This document shows, piece after piece, positions 42,982-49,915 of a stretch of DNA of 64,000 nucleotides. The notes under the pieces were generated by a model. The model had not been told where the DNA came from. It did no database searches and was given only the letters and a program-made list of their open reading frames with translations. The stretch spans positions 92,507-156,506 of the forward strand of contig MGBA01000021.1 in NCBI GenBank assembly GCA_001789965.1, given 5' to 3'. Both the position numbers and the translations under genes were made by a program. Origin of the DNA: Candidatus Roizmanbacteria bacterium RIFCSPLOWO2_02_FULL_40_13. Lineage in GTDB: Bacteria; Patescibacteriota; Microgenomatia; UBA1406; GWC2-37-13. Numbering within the stretch: position 1 is the stretch's first letter; every line of letters starts with the position of its first letter.

Positions 42982-44832
42982 ATGCAAATTAGAAACATCG
43001 CAATTATTGCGCACGTTGATCATGGTAAGACCACTTTGGTTGATGCAATGCTCAAACAGACTCACACCTTTCGCGACAATCAGAAAGAGATGAGCCAGAC
43101 CCTCATCATGGACTCAAATGACTTGGAGCGTGAAAAGGGGATTACTATTCTCGCAAAGAACACCTCGGTCTTTTATAAAGACACCAAAATAAACATCATA
43201 GATACTCCGGGCCACGCGGATTTTGGAGGAGAGGTTGAAAGAACGATTAATATGGCGCAAGCCGCAGTATTGCTTGTAGACGCTGCTGAAGGGTGTCTTC
43301 CACAAACCCGATTTGTTTTAAAAAAAGCACTGGAAGCAAAACTTAAAATAATTCTTCTTATAAACAAAATAGACAAGAAAGATGCAAGGCCTGATGAAGT
43401 AAAACGAGAGGTTGAAAATCTTTTCTTATCACTTGCCCATGACGAGAGTGCACTTCATTTTGAAACTATCTATTCGGTAGGTCGAGACGGCAAAGCCTTC
43501 TTAGTTCTTCCCGAGAAATACAGTTCAGAAACAAAAGGGGACCTCTCCCCTCTTTTTGAAACAATTTTAGAACAGGTTCCTGATGCGCATAACGAGAATG
43601 ATGAACCTTTCCAGATGCTTATCTCAACGCTTGATTATGACAACTATGTCGGAAAACTATGTATTGGAAGGGTCACACGAGGAAAATTAAAAATCAATCA
43701 AAGTGTTTCCTTAATTGATGGAGAAAAAATACTGGGAACATATAAGGTGCAAAAACTTTATACGACAATGGGTTTAAATAGAATGGATGCGCAAGAAGTC
43801 TCAACCGGAGATATTGTGACGATTGCAGGAATTCCTGAATTGACTATTGGGCAGACGCTTACCGACCCTGCAAAACCTGAGAGTCTTCCCACTATCGCTA
43901 TCGAAGAACCAACTATTAAAATCACGATTGGACCAAACACCAGTCCGTTTGCCGGAAAAGAAGGAAAGTTTACCACTTCGCGTCAGATTAAAGAAAGACT
44001 TCTCAAGGAAAAAGAAACCAATCTGGGTCTGAAGATCGAACCTGATCCTGAGGGCGTTAAGTTTGTCGTTCATGGCAGGGGGGAGCTCCATCTCGCGGTA
44101 CTTATTGAAAACATGAGAAGAGAGGGATTTGAACTTGAAGTTTCAAAGCCGCAGGTCATTTATAAAAAGGTTGACGGTGTGGTCTGCGAACCATATGAAG
44201 AAGTAACTATTGAGGTCGATAAGGAACACATTGGACTTATTAGCGAAGAGATGGGAAAGAGAAAAGGAATCATGATCGACATGAAAGATGAACTTTCCGG
44301 ACAGGTGGAAACCGTTTATAAAATTTCAAGCGCTAACTTACTCGGCATAAGAAATTCTCTTCTTACTAAAACAAGAGGAACCGTGCAGATCAACTCATAC
44401 TTTTTAGGATTTGAAAAAAAAGGAACGAAAATGGAATCGGTTCGGAACGGAGCGCTTATTGCAAGTAAAGCAGGAACCACTGTTGCCTACGGACTTATTA
44501 ATGCGCAGGACAGAGGAACGTTATTTATCGGTACTGATGTTACGGTATACGAAGGAATGGTTGTCGGTGTGGCAAATAGAGATATGGATATTGAACTAAA
44601 TGTCTGCAAAACCAAACAACTCACTAATAATCGTTCAAGGGGAGAAGGAGTGTCCGCTCAAGTAGTCCCCCATACTGAATTGAGTTTAGAGCAAAGTCTT
44701 GATTTTCTCGGAGATGATGAGCTGCTTGAAGTGACCCCTGTTAATTTAAGACTGAGGAAACAATATCTTACAATGACCGAGCGGAAAACCCACTCACGCC
44801 GCGCATATCACCAATCCCAAGCAAGCGTCTAA
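42982..44832 (+). CDS. typA: TypA/BipA ribosome-associated GTPase
   Basis: EF-G-like translational GTPase linked to ribosome assembly and stress growth, 616 residues as usual. G1 AHVDHGKTT near residue 11, G3 DTPGHADFGGEVERT, G4 NKIDKKDARP, domain 2 beta barrel, then EF-G-like domains III/V and the BipA-specific C-terminal domain (NGALIASKAGTTVAYGL, LSLEQSLDFLGDDELLEVTP). The leader carries a promoter followed by an intrinsic terminator. It overlaps the convergent gene at 44829 by 4 nt. Confidence 0.96.
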   Translation: MQIRNIAIIAHVDHGKTTLVDAMLKQTHTFRDNQKEMSQTLIMDSNDLEREKGITILAKNTSVFYKDTKINIIDTPGHADFGGEVERTINMAQAAVLLVDAAEGCLPQTRFVLKKALEAKLKIILLINKIDKKDARPDEVKREVENLFLSLAHDESALHFETIYSVGRDGKAFLVLPEKYSSETKGDLSPLFETILEQVPDAHNENDEPFQMLISTLDYDNYVGKLCIGRVTRGKLKINQSVSLIDGEKILGTYKVQKLYTTMGLNRMDAQEVSTGDIVTIAGIPELTIGQTLTDPAKPESLPTIAIEEPTIKITIGPNTSPFAGKEGKFTTSRQIKERLLKEKETNLGLKIEPDPEGVKFVVHGRGELHLAVLIENMRREGFELEVSKPQVIYKKVDGVVCEPYEEVTIEVDKEHIGLISEEMGKRKGIMIDMKDELSGQVETVYKISSANLLGIRNSLLTKTRGTVQINSYFLGFEKKGTKMESVRNGALIASKAGTTVAYGLINAQDRGTLFIGTDVTVYEGMVVGVANRDMDIELNVCKTKQLTNNRSRGEGVSAQVVPHTELSLEQSLDFLGDDELLEVTPVNLRLRKQYLTMTERKTHSRRAYHQSQASV

Positions 44833-45224
44833 CCTGGTCGGTACTCTACGTGTATATTTCCTATATCACCTTCAGGATGATCTTTATCCAAACGAAGTTC
44901 TTCTGGACCTACTCTTAAAAACGCATGACCGTCAGGTCTGTCTACTTCAGGTCTGATTCTGTAATCTTCTATCCTGTGTTCAACACCACCAACTCTCGCT
45001 ATTACTCCACCACCATTAGGAATCGTTAATAGATCTGAGTTTCTACTAAGACGAGCCCTCCTTTTTTTATATACAGTTTTTCCTAAAGAGGCAAGCCTTT
45101 CTATTCTATGCGAACTTAGAGGAGTTACGATAGTTTCTCCAAGAAGGGAAAGCACGACAGGAAGTAATGACATTTGTAATCTAAAAAATCCAATATCACG
45201 TGGTTCGTTCTCACAAGCTCTCAT
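44829..45224 (-). CDS. Small hypothetical protein, paralogue of the gene at 46548
   Basis: 131 residues, no known family. It has a hydrophobic stretch (about 17-36) that may be a membrane anchor, a basic segment (KKRRARLSRN), then LTIPNGGGVIARVGGVEHRIEDYRIRP in pieces, ending in GNIHVEYRPG. The protein at 46548 has the same order of elements: IPxGxxV, IxDYxxRP, a GP turn and a terminal GxIxxxYxP. The two are therefore paralogues, 1.3 kb apart on opposite strands. A TTGTAT-17-TATAAT promoter lies upstream. Confidence 0.72.
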   Translation of the reverse strand: MRACENEPRDIGFFRLQMSLLPVVLSLLGETIVTPLSSHRIERLASLGKTVYKKRRARLSRNSDLLTIPNGGGVIARVGGVEHRIEDYRIRPEVDRPDGHAFLRVGPEELRLDKDHPEGDIGNIHVEYRPG

Positions 45225-45235
45225 AACAGATTGCC

Positions 45236-45264
45236 ATTATACAATCTTAAAATTAACTATACAA
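45236..45264 (-). promoter_or_regulatory. Promoter of the gene at 44829-45224
   Basis: Reverse strand TTGTAT (45264-45259), 17-nt spacer, TATAAT (45241-45236), 11 nt to the ATG at 45224. AGATTG/CAATCT arms (45228-45233 and 45242-45247) flank the -10 symmetrically and could be an operator. Confidence 0.55.
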
Positions 45265-45342
45265 GCTATAGGATGAGGCGAAATATTAAAAAATACATGT
45301 TGCGCTATCATTAAACTGAAATAAAGCGTACACTATAAGCAC

Positions 45343-45525
45343 ATGTTTAAAGCAAAAAGAGATATAAGAGCGCGGTACATCTGTCCTTTTTGCAAAATAG
45401 AGATTGTTTCTTCAAAGAAAACAGAAATTTATTACAGAAGTAGCTGGATAAAAGGATGTAACGACTGTTTCGATCTTTCAATAGGAGCGCTTACAAACAC
45501 AGATTTTCAAACTAAAGTTTACTAA
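45343..45525 (+). CDS. 60-residue zinc-finger-like protein
   Basis: A 60-residue protein with CPFC (14-17) and CNDC (39-42), spaced as a zinc ribbon or knuckle. The start is basic (MFKAKRDIRARY). No family recognised. A -10-like TACACT or TATAAG lies just upstream (45329-45339). Its 3' end overlaps the convergent EF-like gene by 4 nt. Size and cysteine spacing suggest a nucleic-acid-binding or structural zinc module. The frame is short but has a clear Cys pattern and a plausible start. Confidence 0.55.
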   Translation: MFKAKRDIRARYICPFCKIEIVSSKKTEIYYRSSWIKGCNDCFDLSIGALTNTDFQTKVY

Positions 45526-45770
45526 ACCTTAGTCACTTCGTCTCCGTCCTTTACGACTTTGTCGACCTTCACTCCAACGAGTTGTCCTTTCTTAGCTTTT
45601 TGGAGTTTTTCATGTTCAAGCTGAATTGAAGAAACGTCTTGAACGAGTTCATTTCCATGTCCCGCGATTTTTATTTTATCGCCAACAGAAAGACCATTGG
45701 CGAGTTTAATTATCGCGACACCGAGCTTGTCGTAGTAATGAGTTATTTTGCCGATTTTTTTATCTGCCAT
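45522..45770 (-). CDS. Translation elongation factor-like small protein
   Basis: An 82-residue beta-barrel protein resembling domain 2 of EF-Tu-type factors: KIGKITHYYDKLGVAII, LSVGDKIKIAGHG, QLEHEKLQKAKKGQLVGVKV, DGDEVTKV. Proteins of this size, usually annotated elongation factor-like, are common in CPR and archaea. The function is not established. It has the best Shine-Dalgarno sequence in the window (AAGGAGGTGA), in contrast to most neighbours, which suggests high and SD-driven translation. Confidence 0.8.
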   Translation of the reverse strand: MADKKIGKITHYYDKLGVAIIKLANGLSVGDKIKIAGHGNELVQDVSSIQLEHEKLQKAKKGQLVGVKVDKVVKDGDEVTKV

Positions 45771-45777
45771 ACTCCCT

Positions 45778-45787
45778 TCACCTCCTT
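45778..45787 (-). promoter_or_regulatory. Strong Shine-Dalgarno sequence
   Basis: The reverse strand reads AAGGAGGTGA (45787-45778), with 10 nt between the GGAGG core and ATG 45770. It would match the 16S anti-SD over ten bases. Most genes in the window have nothing comparable. Confidence 0.85.
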
Positions 45788-45859
45788 ACATTCAAAGTCT
45801 ACCACAATAAATATCGTACCTTGACATTTTTGCACGTTTATAGAAAAATGGGAGGAAGC

Positions 45860-46480
45860 ATGAAAAAAGCATTGGTTGAAATGATCGGTACTTTCTTCCT
45901 CGTGCTCGTCATTGCTTTAACCGGCAATCCCCTTGCTATTGGTGTAGCGCTTATGGCTTTAGTCTATGCTGGAGGCCATATCTCAGGTGGTCATTACAAT
46001 CCGGCTGTAACGCTGGCTGTACTAATGCAAAAAAAAATAAGGCAAAAAGAAGTAGGAGTTTACATATTTTCTCAGCTGATTGGTGCAATACTCGCATCTT
46101 TAGCTGTAATTTATCTAAAAGGTACGCCACTTGTCGTTTCTCCCGCACTGACTACGACATATTCTCAAGCCTTGTTAACCGAGGTTTTATTTACCTTTGC
46201 TCTAGTAACCGTGGTGTTAAACGTAGCAGTATCTGAAAAAAACACCCCTAATGATTTTTACGGATTAGCGATTGGATTTACTGTTATGGCCGGAGCTTTT
46301 GCCGGTGGGGCAATATCAGGCGGAGCGTATAATCCTGCAGTAGGAGTTGGACCCATGATAGTTAATTCATTTCGTGGTGGGGGACTGACTCCAACTCTTT
46401 TTTCACTTTATACTATTGGACCATTCTTAGGAGCAATTCTTGCTTCGTTAGTCTATAAATACGTCACCTCCAAAAAGTAA
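45860..46480 (+). CDS. Aquaporin / glycerol facilitator family channel
   Basis: MIP-family channel for water or small neutral solutes, 206 residues and six membrane helices. Both pore motifs are present: HYNPAVTLAV in the first half and AYNPAVGVGP in the second. The start is ATG 45860, 4 nt after GGAGG. The open frame extends up to a TTG at 45821, but that TTG belongs to a TTGACA box. The Arg usually following the second NPA is not visible (NPAVGVGP), so the selectivity filter may differ from classical aquaporins. Confidence 0.9.
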   Translation: MKKALVEMIGTFFLVLVIALTGNPLAIGVALMALVYAGGHISGGHYNPAVTLAVLMQKKIRQKEVGVYIFSQLIGAILASLAVIYLKGTPLVVSPALTTTYSQALLTEVLFTFALVTVVLNVAVSEKNTPNDFYGLAIGFTVMAGAFAGGAISGGAYNPAVGVGPMIVNSFRGGGLTPTLFSLYTIGPFLGAILASLVYKYVTSKK

Positions 46481-46510
46481 AACTATTTTTACAGCTGTAG
46501 CTCCGAGAGA

Positions 46511-46539
46511 TTGATTTTTTTTCCTGAAAATGGTATTCT
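46511..46539 (+). promoter_or_regulatory. Promoter for the gene at 46548, predicted leaderless
   Basis: TTGATT (46511-46516), 17-nt spacer, TATTCT (46534-46539), 8 nt to ATG 46548. An upstream in-frame ATG at 46530 would lie across the -10 and is rejected as a start. Confidence 0.6.
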
Positions 46540-46547
46540 ACACTTTT

Positions 46548-46952
46548 ATGGCAGAGCGTCACAGAGGTGAAAACCCCTCATTTATCAACTCCATTTTGAC
46601 TCCATTGATTATTCCTACTATTGTAGCCATGGCAACAAGTCTTCGTTTCCCCCGTGGTAGAAAAGTAATATTTAAAACAGAAGGAGTCGGTAGAGCTGGA
46701 GAAAAAGCTTATTTAAATAGAAAAACTAATACTTTACATATACCTTCTGGGGCAACGGTAGTTACCTTCTCAAGAGGATTGCGAATTCTAGTGAAGGATT
46801 ACAAAAAAAGACCAAAATTAAGAGATGAGCCAAAAGCACACATTGAGTATGGTCCTAAAAACAAAAAGGAAGTAGTCGATCTAACCGTAAGCAATCAGAG
46901 ACATGTACTTGGCAACTCCGGAATTATTGCTAGATATCACCCTGACTCATAA
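46548..46952 (+). CDS. Small hypothetical protein, paralogue of the gene at 44829
   Basis: 134 residues from ATG 46548 (MAERHRGENPS). A hydrophobic stretch (about 12-30) is followed by a basic segment, then LHIPSGATVV, LRILVKDYKKRPKL, AHIEYGPKNKK and a tail ending GIIARYHPDS. The same elements in the same order occur in the reverse-strand gene at 44829-45224. No outside family is recognised. It could be an inner-membrane-anchored protein with a small beta-rich domain. Confidence 0.72.
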   Translation: MAERHRGENPSFINSILTPLIIPTIVAMATSLRFPRGRKVIFKTEGVGRAGEKAYLNRKTNTLHIPSGATVVTFSRGLRILVKDYKKRPKLRDEPKAHIEYGPKNKKEVVDLTVSNQRHVLGNSGIIARYHPDS

Positions 46953-46969
46953 AGCTTTTTCGAAGTAGA

Positions 46970-47416
46970 CTACTGGGGTTTAATGGAGAGGAGTTCGAGA
47001 TCGAAGATTAATGTTGAGTTAGGTGGAATGCTTCCCGTTGCTTGATCTCCATAGCCCATTGATGGAGGAATCGTAAGTTTTCTTTTTCCACCGATCTTCA
47101 TCCCGATTACTCCCTCGTCCCATCCCTGAATCACATTCCCTACTCCAATCTGAGTTTCAAATGGTTCATCTCTATCGTAGGAGCTGTCAAACTTCTGTCC
47201 ATTTTCTAAAGTACCGCTGTAGTGGATGACAATAATGTCGCCTTTTTTGACAGCTTCTCCAGTACCTTCTTTTACATCTTCGACTTTAAGTTTGTCTTCG
47301 TTTTGCATAGTAGATGGTACCACAGGCTCTGTCTTTTGTGAAGCATTGCGGCTGTTCAGTACTACGGCGATGACAATAAGAACTCCGACTAAAAGAACAA
47401 TTATCATTTTATTCAT
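46970..47416 (-). CDS. Membrane-anchored FKBP-type peptidyl-prolyl isomerase
   Basis: A 148-residue protein with an N-terminal membrane anchor or signal (about 4-21, no lipobox Cys), a Ser/Thr-rich linker, and a complete FKBP domain: GDIIVIHYSGTLENGQKFDSSYDR, FETQIGVGNVIQGWDEGVIGMKIGGKRKL in pieces, PPSMGYGDQATGSIPPNSTLIFDLELL. It catalyses Pro isomerisation in proteins outside the membrane. It has a near-leaderless promoter (TACAAT at 47429-47424, 7 nt before ATG) that overlaps the divergent promoter of the RRM gene. Confidence 0.93.
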   Translation of the reverse strand: MNKMIIVLLVGVLIVIAVVLNSRNASQKTEPVVPSTMQNEDKLKVEDVKEGTGEAVKKGDIIVIHYSGTLENGQKFDSSYDRDEPFETQIGVGNVIQGWDEGVIGMKIGGKRKLTIPPSMGYGDQATGSIPPNSTLIFDLELLSIKPQ

Positions 47417-47417
47417 A

Positions 47418-47446
47418 TTGATTATTGTAATAAAAAGTGAGATAAT
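47418..47446. promoter_or_regulatory. Overlapping divergent promoters, fkbp and RRM genes
   Basis: Forward: TTGATT (47418-47423), 17-nt spacer, GATAAT (47441-47446), 12 nt to ATG 47459. Reverse: TACAAT (47429-47424), 7 nt to the FKBP ATG at 47416. The two share bases, so use of one should hinder the other. Confidence 0.5.
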
Positions 47447-47458
47447 ATATGCACGCTT

Positions 47459-47758
47459 ATGACAAAAAACAAACTATTCGTTGGAAATCTTCCCTCTTCA
47501 CTCAGTAGTTTTTCATTAGAGCGATTATTTACTTCATTCGGCAAAATCACCGATGCGTCTATTATCCCAGAAAGTAGCACCGGAAGATCTAAAGGCTTTG
47601 GATTTGTAACATTTAAAAAAGAAGCTGATGCCAAAAAGGCTCAGAAAGAAATGAACGGAAAAGACGTGGAAGGACAAGGGATCGTGGTAAATATCATTGA
47701 TCCAAAAGACGAAGAGGCTCTGACGAATTCATATCACGCAAAAAGATCCTACGCGTAA
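47459..47758 (+). CDS. RRM-domain RNA-binding protein
   Basis: A 99-residue single RNA recognition motif protein: RNP2 KLFVGNLP near residue 5 and RNP1 KGFGFVTF near 48, with the usual beta-alpha-beta fold. It is close in sequence to the RRM protein at 49405. Bacterial RRM proteins of this kind are often cold-induced RNA chaperones. It converges with the DEAD-box helicase gene, leaving 6 nt between the stops. Unlike its paralogue it has no Gly/Arg tail. Confidence 0.93.
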   Translation: MTKNKLFVGNLPSSLSSFSLERLFTSFGKITDASIIPESSTGRSKGFGFVTFKKEADAKKAQKEMNGKDVEGQGIVVNIIDPKDEEALTNSYHAKRSYA

Positions 47759-47764
47759 AGAGAG

Positions 47765-49027
47765 TTAATCTACGAAAGTAAGCGCGGTTCCTGATTTGTG
47801 CGCTCTACCGGTTCTTCCGATCCGGTGAATGTAGTCTTCATATGTAGCGGGCATATCATAGTTTATGACGTGGCTTACATCATCAATATCGAGTCCGCGT
47901 GCAGCAACATCTGTCGCAAGTAAAATCTGAATCTCGTCTCTTTTAAATTTTTGCAAGATTGCTTGCCTTTGAAACTGCGATCTGTTTCCGTGTATAGCCC
48001 CTGCTTTAAATCCTCTTTTTATCAGTTCCTCTGAAAGTCTTTGGACTCCCCACTTGGTTCTTCCAAAAATTAGCACCTTATCAAAGTTTTTCTGATTGAG
48101 CAAATCATGTAGTTGATCTACTTTTTTTGATCGATCGATGGTTTTTACGACCTCTTGTGAAATATTTTCCAGCGTATCTTTTGTTTTCACAGAAATAGTA
48201 ACCGGATCTTTGACAAAGGCTTTCAATACCTCTTTTTCCTTCTCACCGATTGTCGCGGTAAAGAAAAGAGATTGTCGGCTTTGCGGAGTTCGTGAAATTA
48301 AGAATTTTATGTCATCAATAAATCCCATATCAACCATGTGATCTGCTTCGTCTAAGACCACCACGGTAAACTTCGAAAGATCCAAAGTTCTGTGGGTCAG
48401 TACGTGATCCTTGAGTCGCCCAGGCGTGCCGATCACAAAATTTGGATCTCTTCGAAGGTCTTGTATTTGGGGTCGTGAGTTTACTCCACCTATAGCTAAT
48501 GCCGAATAGATCCGGAGATTTTTTGTAAACTCAAAAAGTTCTTCTTTAATTTGCGCCGCAAGTTCCCTTGTCGGTGTAACTATAAGAACCTTCGTACTTC
48601 TGTTTTTTAAAACTCTATCGATTAAAGGAATGAGAAAAGCAGCGGTCTTGCCGGTTCCGGTATTTGCGATTCCGATAACATCTTTATTTTCAAGTATTTT
48701 ATGAATTGTCTGGTCTTGAATCGGAGTAGGCGAAGTGTATCCTTTTTGAAGAATGTTTTTCTTAAGATCTTCGTTAACAGGAAGGCTTTCGAAAGAATGA
48801 GTAGCTACATACTCTTTTTCTTCTTGAGGAGCTGTAGCCTGAGACACTAAATGAGAAGGATTAAATGCTCTTGCACTAAAACGGGCAGCCCGTGAAGGAC
48901 TTCTTCGGAAACCATTAGAATTGCCTCTAAATCCACCAGTAGATCGGCCTTTGAATCCGCCTGGACGTCCACCTCTGAAGTGGTTTCCGCCTCCGGTTCT
49001 TTGACTGCGATTATTAGAATATCTCAT
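47765..49027 (-). CDS. DEAD-box RNA helicase with N-terminal RGG region
   Basis: A 420-residue helicase. The N-terminal 45 residues are Arg/Gly-rich (GGGNHFRGGRPGGFKGR and FRGNSNGFRRSPS), then Q motif (PTPIQDQ), Walker A ANTGTGKT, DEAD as LDEADHM, SAT as FFTATIG, and the C-terminal RecA domain with ARGLDIDDV and HRIGRTGRA. It ends right after the core, so there is no C-terminal RNA-binding extension. RGG regions usually bind RNA, and here the region precedes the core rather than following it. It sits between two RRM genes, suggesting an RNA-remodelling or cold-shock set. Confidence 0.93.
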   Translation of the reverse strand: MRYSNNRSQRTGGGNHFRGGRPGGFKGRSTGGFRGNSNGFRRSPSRAARFSARAFNPSHLVSQATAPQEEKEYVATHSFESLPVNEDLKKNILQKGYTSPTPIQDQTIHKILENKDVIGIANTGTGKTAAFLIPLIDRVLKNRSTKVLIVTPTRELAAQIKEELFEFTKNLRIYSALAIGGVNSRPQIQDLRRDPNFVIGTPGRLKDHVLTHRTLDLSKFTVVVLDEADHMVDMGFIDDIKFLISRTPQSRQSLFFTATIGEKEKEVLKAFVKDPVTISVKTKDTLENISQEVVKTIDRSKKVDQLHDLLNQKNFDKVLIFGRTKWGVQRLSEELIKRGFKAGAIHGNRSQFQRQAILQKFKRDEIQILLATDVAARGLDIDDVSHVINYDMPATYEDYIHRIGRTGRAHKSGTALTFVD

Positions 49028-49184
49028 ATGAATAATACAAATAGATTAGTTCTCGTAACTTTATGGGAGTCTTAATAGTGAGTAGGTGAAGGATTAAACT
49101 GAAGTTTTCTTCTTGACCGATGTCAGTATCGTAACTCTGTAATAAGTATACCATAGAAAAGACCTAAAGTCGAATAGTAATTGA

Positions 49185-49213
49185 TTGACAACCGGAAAGG
49201 AATTGATTATTCT
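49185..49213 (+). promoter_or_regulatory. Promoter of the 54-residue membrane protein, predicted leaderless
   Basis: TTGACA (49185-49190), 17-nt spacer, TATTCT (49208-49213), 7 nt to ATG 49221. The TTG of the -35 is in frame with the gene and could be mistaken for its start codon. Confidence 0.65.
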
Positions 49214-49220
49214 TTTTTCC

Positions 49221-49385
49221 ATGGCAGGATCTAAAGGTTACGGAAAAAAACCTTTGTGGTTCTGGGTGTTAGTATACGTCGTCATAGGAGGTATCGTATA
49301 CTACGGTATATATTACCTTATGTCCGGAAAATCCGGAGGGAATATGTATAAAGCACCTGGTTCTACAAATGAAACAGGATATTAA
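49221..49385 (+). CDS. 54-residue single-pass membrane protein
   Basis: From ATG 49221 the protein is MAGSKGYGKKPLWFW followed by one strongly hydrophobic helix (about 13-35, VLVYVVIGGIVYYGIYYLM) and a Gly/Ser/Asn tail. The basic N-terminus predicts N-in. Small proteins with a YGKxPLW start and one helix are, to my recollection, frequent in Microgenomates genomes, but I know of no function. Start choice is supported by the -35/-10 pair that occupies the upstream part of the open frame. Confidence 0.75.
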   Translation: MAGSKGYGKKPLWFWVLVYVVIGGIVYYGIYYLMSGKSGGNMYKAPGSTNETGY

Positions 49386-49404
49386 TTTTCTTTTCTAAAG
49401 CGGT

Positions 49405-49743
49405 TTATCTTCGGTTTTTACGAAAGTTGTTGTTTCGGCCACCTCCAAAATTATCTCTTCGGAAACCGCCTCCACCACCACCTGGTCTTTCTTCTCTTGG
49501 TTTTGCAAAGTTAACGATAATATTTCGTCCTTCAACTTCTTTTTCGTTCATTTCTTTCTGAGCTTTATCAGCAGATTCTTCAGTAGAAAATGTTACGAAA
49601 CCAAAACCTTTAGATCTTCCTGTTGCGCTGTCTGAAATGACTACTACGTCAACGATTTCACCAAAAGGAGAAAACAAGTCTTTTAAGGATTGGCTACTAA
49701 GAGACCACGGTAAACTTCCTACAAATAGTTTTTTCTTATCCAT
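49405..49743 (-). CDS. RRM-domain RNA-binding protein with Gly/Arg tail
   Basis: 112 residues: RNP2 KLFVGSLP near residue 4, RNP1 KGFGFVTF near 46, then a Gly/Arg/Asn-rich tail (about 88-112, PGGGGGGFRRDNFGGG) like that of cold-induced RNA-binding proteins in cyanobacteria. It is paralogous to the RRM protein at 47459. It has an unusually long Shine-Dalgarno match (AAAGGTGGTGAT), rare in this window, which suggests strong, possibly regulated, translation. Confidence 0.94.
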   Translation of the reverse strand: MDKKKLFVGSLPWSLSSQSLKDLFSPFGEIVDVVVISDSATGRSKGFGFVTFSTEESADKAQKEMNEKEVEGRNIIVNFAKPREERPGGGGGGFRRDNFGGGRNNNFRKNRR

Positions 49744-49748
49744 ATATA

Positions 49749-49760
49749 ATCACCACCTTT
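49749..49760 (-). promoter_or_regulatory. Extended Shine-Dalgarno sequence of the RRM gene
   Basis: The reverse strand reads AAAGGTGGTGAT (49760-49749), differing from the full anti-SD complement AAAGGAGGTGAT by one base, about 9-10 nt from ATG 49743. The wider 49744-49915 gap also contains the promoter of the next gene and no further gene. Confidence 0.75.
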
Positions 49761-49872
49761 CGTATTCTTATTAATGAAGTTAAGCGAACTGATTATTGGA
49801 TAATGCGAGTGCTAATTCCTTCCTAAGAATAGTACATTATCTCACAACTATAGAAACATTGCTAGTGTCAAA

Positions 49873-49901
49873 TTGTCCGAATGAACTTCTACCTTTATAA
49901 T
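49873..49901 (+). promoter_or_regulatory. Promoter of the IMP cyclohydrolase gene
   Basis: TTGTCC (49873-49878), 17-nt spacer, TATAAT (49896-49901), 14 nt to ATG 49916, giving a leader of about 7-8 nt. Confidence 0.55.
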
Positions 49902-49915
49902 ATACTAATCTACAT

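Noticed and set aside
42879-42998. Forty-residue extension of the gene at 42192
   Set aside because: It contains the extended -10 for that gene and the typA leader, and its sequence is low-quality coding.
45821-45859. Longer aquaporin start at TTG 45821
   Set aside because: The TTG is part of a TTGACA box and adds residues not fitting the family; ATG 45860 follows GGAGG.
46490-46499. TACAGCTGTA palindrome between the aquaporin and the 46548 gene
   Set aside because: Ten-bp palindromes occur by chance; no second copy or promoter contact was seen.
49797-49830. Possible CIRCE element near the RRM gene
   Set aside because: Only one half (GAGTGCTAA, reverse TTAGCACTC) is present; the second half at 9-nt spacing is missing.
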